This document shows positions 9,668 through 18,508 of a DNA stretch of 43,822 nucleotides, piece after piece. The notes beneath the pieces were generated by a model, which made no database searches, was not told the DNA's origin, and worked only from the letters and a program-made list of their open reading frames with translations. Position numbers and translations under genes: made by a program. The DNA lies in assembly GCA_900317305.1 (NCBI GenBank), contig ONGG01000025.1:1-43822 (forward strand), in the 5' to 3' direction. Origin of the DNA: an uncultured Prevotellaceae bacterium (GTDB lineage: Bacteria; Bacteroidota; Bacteroidia; Bacteroidales; Bacteroidaceae). Position 1 is the first letter of the stretch. Each line of letters begins with the position of its first letter.

Positions 9668-10687
9668 TTATCTCATATCTACCAAGATGCGGAACACCTT
9701 TCCTGGTGCTTCCGCCCACTCTTTCATGGCGTCATGGGCTCCCTCAGGGCGCACCACTTTCGAGATGAGCTCATCCACAGGGCAAGTGCCTCTCTCCAGG
9801 TAATGGATGACAGCCCTGAAGTCGGACGGCTGGGCGTTTCTCGAACCTCTGATATCGAGTTCCTTCTGCACGAAGAACTTGGTCTGGAACGACACCTCGG
9901 TCTTGGCGTAGCCGATACAGATCACTCTTCCGGTGAAGGCCACCTCGTCGACCGCCATCTGATAGGTTATTGTGCTACCCACGGCCTCGATCACCACATC
10001 GGGACCGAAACTCGCTGTTATCTCAGTGAGGCGCTCATGCACATTCTCGGTCAGCGTGTTGATGGTATACGAAGCTCCCATTCGCTTGGCCAGAGCCAGT
10101 TTCTGGTCGTCGATATCCGCTGCCACCACAGTAGCGCCACGCTGTGCGGCCCTCACCACGGCACCCATTCCCACCATTCCGCATCCAATAACGAGCACCA
10201 CATCGATGTCGGTGACCTGTGCCCTAGACACAGCATGGAATCCCACGCTCATGGGTTCGATAAGCGCGCAAGTGCGGGTGTCGAGAAGTCCGGCGGGTAT
10301 GATTTTCTCCCAAGGCAGAGCGATATACTCCCTCATGGCGCCATCACGCTGCACGCCGAGGGTCTCGTTATACCTGCAAGCGTTCACCCTGCCGTTACGA
10401 CAAGAGGCGCATTTGCCACAATTGGTGTAAGGGTTGACAGTGACCACCATTCCCGGTTTGAGTCCATCGGGCACGTCCTCTCCCACTTCCACCACTACGG
10501 CTCCTACCTCGTGGCCTGGGATGACAGGCATTTTCACCATGGGGTTTTTCCCGAGGTATGTGCTGAGGTCGGAGCCACAGAATCCCACATACTCGAGTCG
10601 GAGCAACACCTCATTGGGCTGAGGTTTTTGCATTTCCAAATCCACTACCGCCATTTCTCTCTCGGCGGTTATCTTCACTGCTTTCAT
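9668..10687 (-). CDS. Zinc-dependent medium-chain dehydrogenase, probable L-galactonate 5-dehydrogenase
   Basis: The 339-residue protein has catalytic zinc ligands C37 and H59-E60 (GHE), the structural zinc cysteines C90, C93, C96 and C104, and a nucleotide-binding fold near residues 165-190 (GCGMVGMG). A segment reading KELDIRGSRNA resembles the E. coli L-galactonate dehydrogenase LgoD. With the neighbouring lactonase and aldo/keto reductase this fits the third step of the L-galactose route described in Bacteroides vulgatus, oxidation of L-galactonate to D-tagaturonate. The family is certain; the substrate is inferred from context. It begins 21 bases after the amidohydrolase gene. Confidence 0.85.
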   Translation of the reverse strand: MKAVKITAEREMAVVDLEMQKPQPNEVLLRLEYVGFCGSDLSTYLGKNPMVKMPVIPGHEVGAVVVEVGEDVPDGLKPGMVVTVNPYTNCGKCASCRNGRVNACRYNETLGVQRDGAMREYIALPWEKIIPAGLLDTRTCALIEPMSVGFHAVSRAQVTDIDVVLVIGCGMVGMGAVVRAAQRGATVVAADIDDQKLALAKRMGASYTINTLTENVHERLTEITASFGPDVVIEAVGSTITYQMAVDEVAFTGRVICIGYAKTEVSFQTKFFVQKELDIRGSRNAQPSDFRAVIHYLERGTCPVDELISKVVRPEGAHDAMKEWAEAPGKVFRILVDMR

Positions 10688-10708
10688 ATGATTTGTTTTT
10701 GGGCGTAT

Positions 10709-11647
10709 TTATTCAGACATATTCTTGATATAAGGAAGCTGCACAAGGTCGTGCAGGCGATAGAACCGGCATGCGTTCTCGCCGAGGAAGAGTCGTTTTT
10801 CTTCGTCCGTCAGTTGGTCGCTCTTCGTCACGAAATCGTACGACATGCGGTAGGTGATGGCCGTAATGGTGCGTGGGTAGTCGCTGCCCCACATCAACTT
10901 GTCGAACCCCACGAGGTCGGCAGCCTCGCGGATGGCCCTGATGGCACCATCGAAGGGATAGAACTCGCTGTTGTAGAGCCAGGTGATTCCTCCCGACTCC
11001 ACCATCACGTTCTCGTGCCGGGCCAGCAGCACTTGTTGCTGCCATCCCTCGATGGTAGGCATGCCAAAATGGCCGATGGCCACCCTCAGTCGAGGATACT
11101 GCTCGATGACCTCCCGCAGTTCGCCCACCTGCAAATCGCCGTCGGCGAGGGTTACCGAAAGGAACACATCGTTCTTCTCCATGAGGCCGAACATACGCAT
11201 CATCTCGTCGGAGTTGAGCATCACCCTCTGGTGGTCGGTGAGGAGCCGGTGTCCGGGAATGGCAATGCCTTTGAAGCCCTGCTCGATGAGTTGGGCGGCA
11301 TCGTCGAGGAACCGGGGTTTGAAGAAGTCGCACATGCCACAGGTCACGAATCGGTTGGGATACTTGTCGTGCACCTCTTTCAGGTAGTCGTTCTGAATGC
11401 CATCTATCATCTCCTGCACCACCACGGCCGCCGCCACCTGGGCGTAGTCCATGTTCGACAGGAAAATCTCGGCCGAGTTGAACCCATCGGTGAAGAACGG
11501 CGACATCATCTGCACCTCGTTGCCAAGGAAGATGGCCCTTCCGTTCTTGAGCGACTTGATCTGCAGTCCGTTCCAGGTCGTATCCTGCTTACGCCAGAGA
11601 TGGCTATGCGCGTCGACGATGGTCATCGTGCTCAACTGTTTTTCCAT
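10709..11647 (-). CDS. Amidohydrolase-family lactonase, probable L-galactono-1,5-lactonase
   Basis: The 312-residue TIM-barrel protein belongs to the Amidohydro_2 (COG3618-like) group of sugar lactonases. It shows DAHSHLW at residues 12-18, a conserved IGHFGMP segment and WGSDYPR near the C-terminus, which supplies the catalytic aspartate. Related enzymes open L-fucono-, L-rhamno- and L-galactono-lactones. The start at 11647 overlaps the aldo/keto reductase stop by 16 bases; an internal ATG at 11626 is possible. Its position between a sugar dehydrogenase and a sugar-acid dehydrogenase makes hydrolysis of a sugar lactone the likely role. Confidence 0.85.
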   Translation of the reverse strand: MEKQLSTMTIVDAHSHLWRKQDTTWNGLQIKSLKNGRAIFLGNEVQMMSPFFTDGFNSAEIFLSNMDYAQVAAAVVVQEMIDGIQNDYLKEVHDKYPNRFVTCGMCDFFKPRFLDDAAQLIEQGFKGIAIPGHRLLTDHQRVMLNSDEMMRMFGLMEKNDVFLSVTLADGDLQVGELREVIEQYPRLRVAIGHFGMPTIEGWQQQVLLARHENVMVESGGITWLYNSEFYPFDGAIRAIREAADLVGFDKLMWGSDYPRTITAITYRMSYDFVTKSDQLTDEEKRLFLGENACRFYRLHDLVQLPYIKNMSE

Positions 11648-12567
11648 CTCACTCTCATTTGGTCGCCGATGATGGCCTTCACCTCACCGACAAGGTTTTC
11701 GTCCATATTCTCCTCCACGAATCGGATGTTTTTCAGCACATTGTCGGGATTGGTGCTGCTGAAGAGCGTGGTGGCGATTCTGGGATTCAGACTTGTGGAA
11801 TACTGTATGGCCAGTTTCTCTATTGGATAACCCACCTTGCCACAATATTCGGCAGCCTTCTTGCAAGCCGCTTTCAGCGCATCGGGTGCGGGATGCCAAG
11901 CCGGTGTGCCCCTTTGTGAGAGCAGTCCCATCGACAGGGGCGACGCATTGATGACACCCACCCCATTGGCCTCGAAGAAGTCAAGGTAGTCGAGCAGCAT
12001 GTCGTCGTTGAGCGAGTAATGGCAGAAGCAGAGCACCGACTCCACCGTACCCTCCGGCGAATGCTCGATGACCCATTTCAGGTTCTCGGGCTGCAGGTCG
12101 GTGATGCCCACATGGCCCACCACACCTTTTTTCTTCAGCGCCACAAGGGCAGGCAACGTCTCGTCGACCACCTGCTGCAGGTCGGCAAACTCCACGTCGT
12201 GCACATTGATGAGGTCGATGTAGTCGACATTCAGCCGCTGCATGCTCTCATACACGCTCTCGGTGGCCCGCTTGGCCGAATAGTCCCATGTGTTCACGCC
12301 ATCTTTCCCATACCTGCCCACTTTTGTCGAGAGGTAGTACTTGTCGCGGGGAATCTCCTTAAGTGCCTTTCCGAGCACCATCTCAGCCTTCAGGTGACCA
12401 TAGTAGGGCGACACGTCGATGAAGTTGATGCCATTGTCGACGGCCACATGCACGGCCCTTATTCCCTCTTCCTCACGTAAGTCGTGGAAGACGCCTCCCA
12501 GCGACGAGGCACCAAAGGCGAGATTGGCCACTCGCATACCCGTCTTGCCAATTTCGTTGTAAACCAT
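11632..12567 (-). CDS. Aldo/keto reductase, probable L-galactose (or L-fucose) 1-dehydrogenase
   Basis: The 311-residue protein has the aldo/keto reductase tetrad D51, Y56, K82 and H123 (in DVSPYYGH, LSTKVG and INVHDVE). It resembles the L-galactose dehydrogenase subgroup, which oxidises the sugar to its lactone with NAD(P). The reading frame is open up to 12777, but the promoter at 12662-12692 lies inside that extension, so the ATG at 12567 (MVYNEIGKTG) is preferred. It is the first gene of the cassette, ahead of the lactonase and zinc dehydrogenase. L-fucose is an alternative substrate. Confidence 0.85.
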   Translation of the reverse strand: MVYNEIGKTGMRVANLAFGASSLGGVFHDLREEEGIRAVHVAVDNGINFIDVSPYYGHLKAEMVLGKALKEIPRDKYYLSTKVGRYGKDGVNTWDYSAKRATESVYESMQRLNVDYIDLINVHDVEFADLQQVVDETLPALVALKKKGVVGHVGITDLQPENLKWVIEHSPEGTVESVLCFCHYSLNDDMLLDYLDFFEANGVGVINASPLSMGLLSQRGTPAWHPAPDALKAACKKAAEYCGKVGYPIEKLAIQYSTSLNPRIATTLFSSTNPDNVLKNIRFVEENMDENLVGEVKAIIGDQMRVRWKNS

Positions 12568-12661
12568 AATGCTATTTGTTTTGTACATTCGTTTGTTCGA
12601 TGAAGACAAATGCAAGCATACATTTGATTGCGAAGAAAATGACAGCCTGCATATGTTCATG

Positions 12662-12692
12662 CAAAGATAATGCAAACCTACGTGAAAGCAAA
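12662..12692 (-). promoter_or_regulatory. Promoter of the L-galactose cassette
   Basis: On the minus strand, TTTG at 12689-12692, a 19-base spacer and TATCTTTG at 12662-12669 give a start near 12655 and a leader of about 88 bases. This settles the start of the aldo/keto reductase at 12567. Confidence 0.7.
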
Positions 12693-12802
12693 ATAATTCG
12701 GGTTTTATTTTGCGCCTACACGCAGCCACGGATGGTGAAGTATCAAAAAAGTTTAACACTCGTGGCAGAAAGCACAAGAGAGTATTAAAAAATATGTTTT
12801 TA

Positions 12803-12834
12803 TTTCGTATTTCGGTGTGTTTTCAGTAATTTTG
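12803..12834 (+). promoter_or_regulatory. Promoter of the SpoU methyltransferase gene
   Basis: TAATTTTG at 12827-12834 is an exact -7 match. TTTC at 12803-12806 is a near match to the -33 element at a 20-base spacing. Transcription would begin near 12841, excluding the ATG at 12817 as a start. Confidence 0.6.
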
Positions 12835-12864
12835 CCCAATCATTCCGTAAGAGCTATTCAATCC

Positions 12865-13635
12865 ATGATAAGCAAGAGCAGGATAAAGAGCATAAAGCAG
12901 TTGGAGCTGAAGAAGTTTCGGCGCCAGACCGGACTGTTCGTTGCCGAAGGACCGAAAGTGGTGGGCGACTTGCTTGAAGTGATGCCCGCCGAGACCCTGA
13001 TAGGCACCGACGAATGGTGGGCAGCCCATACCCCAGCCACCACGGCCGAGCGCATCGTTGTCGACGAAGCCGAACTGCGCCGCGTGAGTTTCCTGCAGCA
13101 CCCCCAAAAGGTGATGGGCATCTTCCGCCAGCCCCTTGTGGAGGAGCGACCTAAGGATTGGGGCACACACATTGCCAGCCACCTATGCCTGGCGCTCGAC
13201 GATGTGCAAGACCCCGGAAATGTGGGCACCATCATCCGCATAGCCGACTGGTTTGGCATCGACACCATCTTCTGCAGTGTCGCCACCGCCGACGCCTACA
13301 GTCCGAAAGTGGTGCAGAGCACGATGGGCAGCATTGCCCGTGTGCGTATCGTGGTGACCGACCTTCTGGCCCTGACCAAGAGCCTGCCTCACGACGTACC
13401 CATCTACGGCACCGTGCTCGATGGGGAAGATATCTACAAGCAGGCACTTTCCGACCGCGGTTTACTGGTAATGGGCAACGAGGGCAACGGCATCACCCCC
13501 GAGATGCAGTCGCTGCTCACCCATCGGCTGCTCATCCCCAACTACCCTCCTGGCCGCCCCACAGCCGACAGCCTGAATGTGGCCATCGCCACCGCCATCA
13601 CCTGTGCCGAGTTCAGAAGGCCTCAGGCTCATTGA
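12865..13635 (+). CDS. SpoU/TrmH-family RNA 2'-O-methyltransferase
   Basis: The 256-residue SPOUT-fold enzyme transfers methyl from S-adenosylmethionine to a ribose 2'-OH in rRNA or tRNA. It has a short N-terminal substrate-binding domain and the three family motifs: NVGTIIRIADWFGID, LVMGNEGNGI and IPNYPPGRPTADSLNVA, the last two forming the cofactor knot. The start at 12865 was chosen because the promoter -7 box lies at 12827-12834. The target nucleotide cannot be told from sequence. It is divergent from the L-galactose cassette, and a membrane protein gene follows. Confidence 0.92.
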   Translation: MISKSRIKSIKQLELKKFRRQTGLFVAEGPKVVGDLLEVMPAETLIGTDEWWAAHTPATTAERIVVDEAELRRVSFLQHPQKVMGIFRQPLVEERPKDWGTHIASHLCLALDDVQDPGNVGTIIRIADWFGIDTIFCSVATADAYSPKVVQSTMGSIARVRIVVTDLLALTKSLPHDVPIYGTVLDGEDIYKQALSDRGLLVMGNEGNGITPEMQSLLTHRLLIPNYPPGRPTADSLNVAIATAITCAEFRRPQAH

Positions 13636-13712
13636 TAAGTAAAACGAAAGATATGGCATGACAACCGAATGGCTATTGCCGTATAAAACAGAAATGATGT
13701 AATCAATAGAAT

Positions 13713-14669
13713 ATGGAAAAAGAAATGTTATATAAGAGCCGCAGTTTCTCATCATGCATCCTGACCGCCTACCAGTTGATGAGCAAGAACCTGTGGAACC
13801 TTATCAAGGCCACATGGATACCCGTGCTGCTATGGGCTGTCTTGGTTGGCGTTCTCCTGGCCCTCAACCTTCCCAACGAGGAAGTGGTGGCGATGGGCAC
13901 CGCTCACTTCGCACTCTACATCGGCTTTTTAGTGGGATGTGTGCTGGGCGCTGTCGTCGCAAGCATCTGGGCACTGTCGCGCCTGATGAGCGTCCTCAAC
14001 GAGGAGTCACGCCGATGGAATTTCGGCAGGGCTTTATGGCTCACGCTCAACAGCATCGTCATATTCATCGTCATTGGCCTTGTAATCGTGGCGGTAGCAT
14101 ATGCGATGAGCCGTCTGGGTGGTGCCAGGCTCGCCCACTTGGCCGGCAACCACTTCTGGCTGTTCCTGGCATCCGTGGCGGTGGCCATCTTCGTGTTGTG
14201 CCTGCTGCTCCTGCCCCTGGAATATGTAGCCATGAAATACCTGAACGAGAGAGGCATGCGATTCTGGAACGACCTGCTGCCCACCTATCGCGTGGGCTTG
14301 CGCCGTGTGAGTTTCATTTTCATCACCTGCTTCATCTCGGGCCTCATCACATTGATACTGGCGAGCATCGTGATGCTCCCCTACTTCATCCTCACCTCGG
14401 CCTACTATACCTCGCTGATGGGCTATATCATGGGCGACCCCTCCGATTTGCCCGGCTATTTCTTCGTGCTCTTCGTCCTCACCACTGTGGTGGTATACTT
14501 CCTGCTGTGGTATGTGGCGTCGTTCTCGACCATCGTGATGTACTTCATGTATGGTTCGATAGAGAAACGCCGCGAGGAGCAACGCACCGCACGACTTGAG
14601 GAGCAGGTGCCACCCGCCCTGCCTACGACCGAGATGACCGACATCCCTCCCATCAACCTCCAATCCTGA
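13713..14669 (+). CDS. Six-helix inner-membrane protein of unknown function
   Basis: I do not recognise a named family. The 318-residue protein has about six hydrophobic segments, near residues 32-51, 65-88, 111-131, 148-170, 198-224 and 252-280. A short basic N-terminus precedes them and a charged cytoplasmic tail follows ([15 protein letters not shown], then a Pro/Thr-rich end). It lies 77 bases after the methyltransferase gene, and its stop is separated by one base from the hisB start, so the two are probably translated from one mRNA. A transport or envelope role is possible but not shown. Confidence 0.82.
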   Translation: MEKEMLYKSRSFSSCILTAYQLMSKNLWNLIKATWIPVLLWAVLVGVLLALNLPNEEVVAMGTAHFALYIGFLVGCVLGAVVASIWALSRLMSVLNEESRRWNFGRALWLTLNSIVIFIVIGLVIVAVAYAMSRLGGARLAHLAGNHFWLFLASVAVAIFVLCLLLLPLEYVAMKYLNERGMRFWNDLLPTYRVGLRRVSFIFITCFISGLITLILASIVMLPYFILTSAYYTSLMGYIMGDPSDLPGYFFVLFVLTTVVVYFLLWYVASFSTIVMYFMYGSIEKRREEQRTARLEEQVPPALPTTEMTDIPPINLQS

Positions 14670-14670
14670 C

Positions 14671-15744
14671 ATGAGACAACGTATCCTATTCATCGACCGC
14701 GACGGCACGCTGATAGAAGAGCCCGCCGACGAGCAGATTGACGCTTTCGAGAAACTACGCTTCACCGAGGGAGTCATCCACAACCTGTCGTTCATCCGCC
14801 AGCATCTCGATTTCAAGTTGGTGATGGTGAGCAACCAAGATGGCCTTGGCACCTCTTCGTTTCCTGAAGACACGTTCTGGCCCGTGCACAACTTCATCCT
14901 ACAGACCCTGCACAGCGAGGGCATCGACTTCGACGCCATCCATATCGACCGTCATTTCCCCGAGGACAACCATCCCGACCGCAAACCCGGCACCGGCATG
15001 CTGGGCGAGTATATGGACAACGACGAATACGACCTCGGCGGCAGTTATGTCATTGGCGACCGCGAGACCGACCGCCAGTTGGCCCTCAACCTGGGTTGCC
15101 GAGCGCTGATACTGGGCGAGGATGGCCTCACCTGGAGCCGCATTGCCGAACTGCTCTTTGCCGGCGAGCGCCATGCCGAGGTGCGCCGCACGACCAAGGA
15201 GACCGACATCGAGGTGTCGCTCACCCTCGACGGCAGCGGCCGGTGCGACATCTCCACGGGTCTTGGATTCTTCGACCACATGCTCGAACAGATTGGCAAG
15301 CATGGCCAGACCGACCTGAAGATTCACGTACGTGGCGACCTGCACGTCGACGAGCACCACACGATAGAAGACACCGCACTCGCCCTTGGCGAATGCCTGC
15401 GCAAGGCCCTTGGCGAGAAGCGCGGCATAGAGCGCTATGGCTATTGTCTGCCTATGGACGACTGCTTGGCCAGCGTGGCCCTCGACTTCGGCGGCCGTCC
15501 GTGGCTGGTATGGGATGCCGAGTTCCGCCGCGAGCGCATTGGCGACGTGCCCACCGAGATGTTCCTCCATTTCTTCAAGAGTCTGAGCGACGCCGCACAG
15601 ATGAACCTGAACATCAAGGCCGAGGGCACCAACGAGCACCACAAGATTGAAGGTATCTTCAAGGCTTTCGCCCGCGCATTGAAGATGGCCGTGAAGCGGG
15701 ATGTATATCATTACGACCTGCCTTCGACCAAGGGGATGCTGTAA
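14671..15744 (+). CDS. hisB: Bifunctional histidinol-phosphatase/imidazoleglycerol-phosphate dehydratase
   Basis: HisB carries out two steps of histidine synthesis. The N-terminal HAD phosphatase (about residues 1-165) has the nucleophile motif DRDGTL (D9, D11) and a zinc-loop-like segment; it removes phosphate from histidinol phosphate. The C-terminal dehydratase (about residues 167-357) has the metal-binding DEHHTIED and HHKIE motifs. The length (357) is normal for the fused form. It sits 1.9 kb away from hisG-hisD-hisC, separated from them by a hydratase gene and the opposite-strand mltF, which is an unusual split of the pathway genes. Confidence 0.97.
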   Translation: MRQRILFIDRDGTLIEEPADEQIDAFEKLRFTEGVIHNLSFIRQHLDFKLVMVSNQDGLGTSSFPEDTFWPVHNFILQTLHSEGIDFDAIHIDRHFPEDNHPDRKPGTGMLGEYMDNDEYDLGGSYVIGDRETDRQLALNLGCRALILGEDGLTWSRIAELLFAGERHAEVRRTTKETDIEVSLTLDGSGRCDISTGLGFFDHMLEQIGKHGQTDLKIHVRGDLHVDEHHTIEDTALALGECLRKALGEKRGIERYGYCLPMDDCLASVALDFGGRPWLVWDAEFRRERIGDVPTEMFLHFFKSLSDAAQMNLNIKAEGTNEHHKIEGIFKAFARALKMAVKRDVYHYDLPSTKGML

Positions 15745-15799
15745 GCATGCTACCCTGCCCCTACGACAAGACAACAAATCAAGACAAAAGAATAGAAAA

Positions 15800-16264
15800 A
15801 TGGGAAAACTGATTATCAACTCGTATGACGAGTTTGCCTCACATCTTGGCGAGGACCTTGGCCAGTCGGACTGGTTGCTGATTGACCAGGAGCGCATCAA
15901 CCTTTTTGCCGATGCCACCCTCGACCACCAATGGATTCACGTCGACACCGCCCGCGCACAAGTGGAGAGCCCATACAAGAGCACCATCGCCCATGGCTAT
16001 CTCACCCTCTCGGTGCTGCCCTATCTCTGGGACCAGATCATCGAGGTGCGCAATATCAAGATGTTGGTGAACTACGGTATGGACAAGATGCGTTTTGGCA
16101 TCCCCGTGGTGACTGGCAGTCGCGTGAGGTTGGTGACAAAGCTTCACCAGATACAGAACCTACGCGGCATCTGCAAGACCGAAATCGACTTCAAGATAGA
16201 GATTGAAGGTCAGCGCAAGCCAGCCCTCGAAGGCATCGCCTCATTCCTTTACTATTTCAAGTAA
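15800..16264 (+). CDS. MaoC-like (R)-specific enoyl-CoA hydratase family protein
   Basis: The 154-residue hot-dog-fold protein has the hydratase motif FADATLDHQWIHVD, with the catalytic Asp and His, followed by IAHGYLTLS. This arrangement is typical of (R)-specific enoyl-CoA/ACP hydratases. The physiological acyl substrate is unknown. The ATG at 15800 (MGKLIINSYDEF) was chosen because upstream in-frame sequence back to 15701 overlaps hisB. It lies 55 bases after hisB on the same strand and ends 6 bases from the mltF stop on the other strand. Confidence 0.9.
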   Translation: MGKLIINSYDEFASHLGEDLGQSDWLLIDQERINLFADATLDHQWIHVDTARAQVESPYKSTIAHGYLTLSVLPYLWDQIIEVRNIKMLVNYGMDKMRFGIPVVTGSRVRLVTKLHQIQNLRGICKTEIDFKIEIEGQRKPALEGIASFLYYFK

Positions 16265-16270
16265 ACCGGC

Positions 16271-17503
16271 CTACTCTATCTCGTATTTGTTCTCATGCGT
16301 GGCACGCTTGGGATTGGTACTCACGCCCGCATATTCGCCCGACTCCACCACACCTGTTGATGGAGCGAGGTCGAATTCCTCGGCCATGATGTATCTGTTG
16401 CCGGCATACTCCTCGTAGCGCTGACTCACGAGCTGCACGTAGTCGTGGGTTTCGGTGCCCCTCATATAGCCGCACTTCACCACGGCGTCGCGGTAGTATT
16501 GCGGTTGGCTGAGCTTGAGTATGAATTCCGACACCTGCTCCCAACTGTATTTATTACCCTTGTATTTCTCGGTGAGCGCCATGGCATCGCGCACATGGCC
16601 AATACCGCCATTATAGCAAGCCAGCATGAAACACATGCGCTCGCTGGGGTCGGGAACGTCGCGCAGCAGCATGGTCAGTTCGTTGATCATCTTCGCCGAA
16701 GCCGCCACATTGCGCTCCGGGTCGAAGATGCTGTCGAGTGGCAGTCCCACGCCCATCGCCACCTTCGGCATGATCTGCATGAGTCCGCACGCACCAGCCC
16801 ACGACACCGCCTTGGGGTCGAAACACGACTCCTGATAGCAGATGGCCGCCAGCAGTTTCCAGTCCACATTGGCCGTCTCGGCATATTTCTTGAAGAGATG
16901 GTCCCATTCCGATATGATGCCCTTCTCCTTGTCGAGGAATGAGGAGTAGACATGCCTTTCCACTCCCATGCCCGAAAGATACTTGTTCTGCATGCCCTGC
17001 ATGGCTTCCACGAGTTCGGGCTTGAACCAAGAGTCAATGCTGTCGGCCAGTTCCCTGTTATACCTCATCACCGCCCATCTGGCCTCCTTGATGTTGGGTC
17101 CACAGAAGATAAGGCTGTCGGCAGCCGACACTTTGGTGCTGAGCGGCGAGATGATCAGGTCGCCCTTCCCGTCGCGCAAGTTCTGCACCATCTCCAAGGT
17201 ATCCTGGCACTGCACCACCTCGAGTCCTATACCGAGATAATGGGCCAGGCGGGTTGCCACCAGGTACTGCACACCCAGTTCGGCGCCGTGAGCAGTAGTG
17301 AAATAAGTATCCTCGCCCGAGACCGTGATCACCCTGATGGCCCCACTCTCAATAATCTCGGAAAGAGAATACTGTGCCGTGGTGTCAACTTTCAGGGTAT
17401 CTTCTATCACCGTTCCCCAGGGAGTCATAGCTTTTTGCCCGGCCTCCTTGTCCTTACAAGCCACAAGGAGCAAAATTGCAAAAAAATAGTATATTCCTCT
17501 CAC
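16271..17503 (-). CDS. mltF: Membrane-bound lytic transglycosylase F-like lipoprotein
   Basis: MltF-type enzymes cleave glycan strands to 1,6-anhydromuropeptides in the periplasm. The protein has a lipobox (LLVAC), an N-terminal solute-binding-protein-like domain (to about residue 250) and a C-terminal SLT domain with the catalytic glutamate in CYQESCFDPKA and the AGACGLMQIMP motif. The open frame reaches an ATG at 17587, but a -7 box at 17534-17541 argues that the transcript starts later, so I place the start at the GTG at 17503 (410 residues). The 15-residue signal before the cysteine is short. The family is secure; the start is not. Confidence 0.85.
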   Translation of the reverse strand: MRGIYYFFAILLLVACKDKEAGQKAMTPWGTVIEDTLKVDTTAQYSLSEIIESGAIRVITVSGEDTYFTTAHGAELGVQYLVATRLAHYLGIGLEVVQCQDTLEMVQNLRDGKGDLIISPLSTKVSAADSLIFCGPNIKEARWAVMRYNRELADSIDSWFKPELVEAMQGMQNKYLSGMGVERHVYSSFLDKEKGIISEWDHLFKKYAETANVDWKLLAAICYQESCFDPKAVSWAGACGLMQIMPKVAMGVGLPLDSIFDPERNVAASAKMINELTMLLRDVPDPSERMCFMLACYNGGIGHVRDAMALTEKYKGNKYSWEQVSEFILKLSQPQYYRDAVVKCGYMRGTETHDYVQLVSQRYEEYAGNRYIMAEEFDLAPSTGVVESGEYAGVSTNPKRATHENKYEIE

Positions 17504-17533
17504 TCTGCTAAATGTATGAATCGAAATGGGGTA

Positions 17534-17541
17534 CAAAAGTA
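17534..17541 (-). promoter_or_regulatory. Candidate -7 box of mltF
   Basis: TACTTTTG on the minus strand fits TAnnTTTG. A -33 element is not evident at the right distance. It lies within the hisG promoter region, so the two promoters are back to back. Confidence 0.45.
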
Positions 17542-17550
17542 ACACTTTTC

Positions 17551-17581
17551 TTGGACAATTGCATGAAAATCCATAATTTTG
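17551..17581 (+). promoter_or_regulatory. Promoter of the hisG-hisD-hisC operon
   Basis: TTG at 17551-17553, a 20-base spacer and TAATTTTG at 17574-17581 match the consensus. Transcription should begin near 17588, leaving a leader of about 32 bases, too short for a histidine attenuator. Confidence 0.7.
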
Positions 17582-17619
17582 CATCAAAATAATGATTTTT
17601 TAAGAATAGCATACTATCA

Positions 17620-18471
17620 ATGTTAAGAATAGCCGTACAGTCGAAGGGCCGTCTTTATGAGGATACCCTTCATCTTCTTACCGAAGCCGACATCAAAATC
17701 AGTTCCAGCAAGCGCACCCTTTTGGTGCAGTCTACCAATTTTCCCCTCGAAGTGCTTTATCTCCGCGACGACGACATTCCACAGAGTGTGGCCAGTGGCG
17801 TGGCCGATATTGGCGTAGTGGGCGAGAACGAGTTTGAGGAGCGGGGCGAGGAGGCCGACATCGTGAGCCGCCTTGGTTTCAGCCGCTGCCGTCTGTCGCT
17901 TGCTATTCCCAAGAAAGAAGACTATAATGGCCTGGAGTGGTTTGAGGGCAAGAAGATAGCCACCTCCTACCCCAACATCCTTCGCCGTTTCATGGAAGAG
18001 AAAGGCATCCACATCGAGATTCACGTGATTACCGGCAGTGTGGAGATATCGCCGGGCATTGGTCTTGCCGATGGCATTTTCGATATCGTGAGCAGTGGTT
18101 CAACGCTGGTGAGCAACAACCTGCGCGAGGTGGAAGTGGTGATGCAGAGCGAGGCCCTCCTGATAGGCAACAAGCATCTCGACGAGGTGAAGCGCCAGAC
18201 GCTGGAGGAGTTGCTCTTCCGCATTGGTGCCGTGCGTCAGGCCGAAGACAAGAAATACGTCCGCATGAACGCCCCCCGCGAGCGCTTGCAGGAAATCATC
18301 TCGGTGCTCCCTGGTCTGAAGAGCCCCACCATCATCCCACTGGCCGACGAGGCCTGGTGCTCTGTGCACACCGTGCTCGAGGAGCGCCGTTTCTGGGAGA
18401 TCATCGGCAAGTTGAAGGAACTGGGTGCCCAGGGCATTCTGGTGACCCCCATAGAGAAGATGATTCTCTAA
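17620..18471 (+). CDS. hisG: ATP phosphoribosyltransferase (long form)
   Basis: HisG makes phosphoribosyl-ATP, the first and feedback-controlled step of histidine synthesis. The 283-residue length and the C-terminal ACT-like regulatory domain (about residues 210-283) show the long, hexameric form that works without HisZ. The N-terminal part has AVQSKGRL, and the phosphoribosyl pyrophosphate loop is in DIVSSGSTLVSNN. It leads the hisG-hisD-hisC operon under its own promoter; hisD follows after 37 bases. Confidence 0.98.
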   Translation: MLRIAVQSKGRLYEDTLHLLTEADIKISSSKRTLLVQSTNFPLEVLYLRDDDIPQSVASGVADIGVVGENEFEERGEEADIVSRLGFSRCRLSLAIPKKEDYNGLEWFEGKKIATSYPNILRRFMEEKGIHIEIHVITGSVEISPGIGLADGIFDIVSSGSTLVSNNLREVEVVMQSEALLIGNKHLDEVKRQTLEELLFRIGAVRQAEDKKYVRMNAPRERLQEIISVLPGLKSPTIIPLADEAWCSVHTVLEERRFWEIIGKLKELGAQGILVTPIEKMIL

Positions 18472-18508
18472 GGCCAGCTTCACTTATCCGTATTTAACGC
18501 AAACCATT

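Noticed and set aside
9662-11830. 722-codon plus-strand open frame
   Set aside because: It is antisense to the zinc dehydrogenase, amidohydrolase and part of the aldo/keto reductase, which all have clear family motifs. The frame is His/Val-rich and has no domain.
12568-12777. N-terminal extension of the aldo/keto reductase
   Set aside because: A consensus promoter lies inside it, and family members start at the MVYNEIGKTG position.
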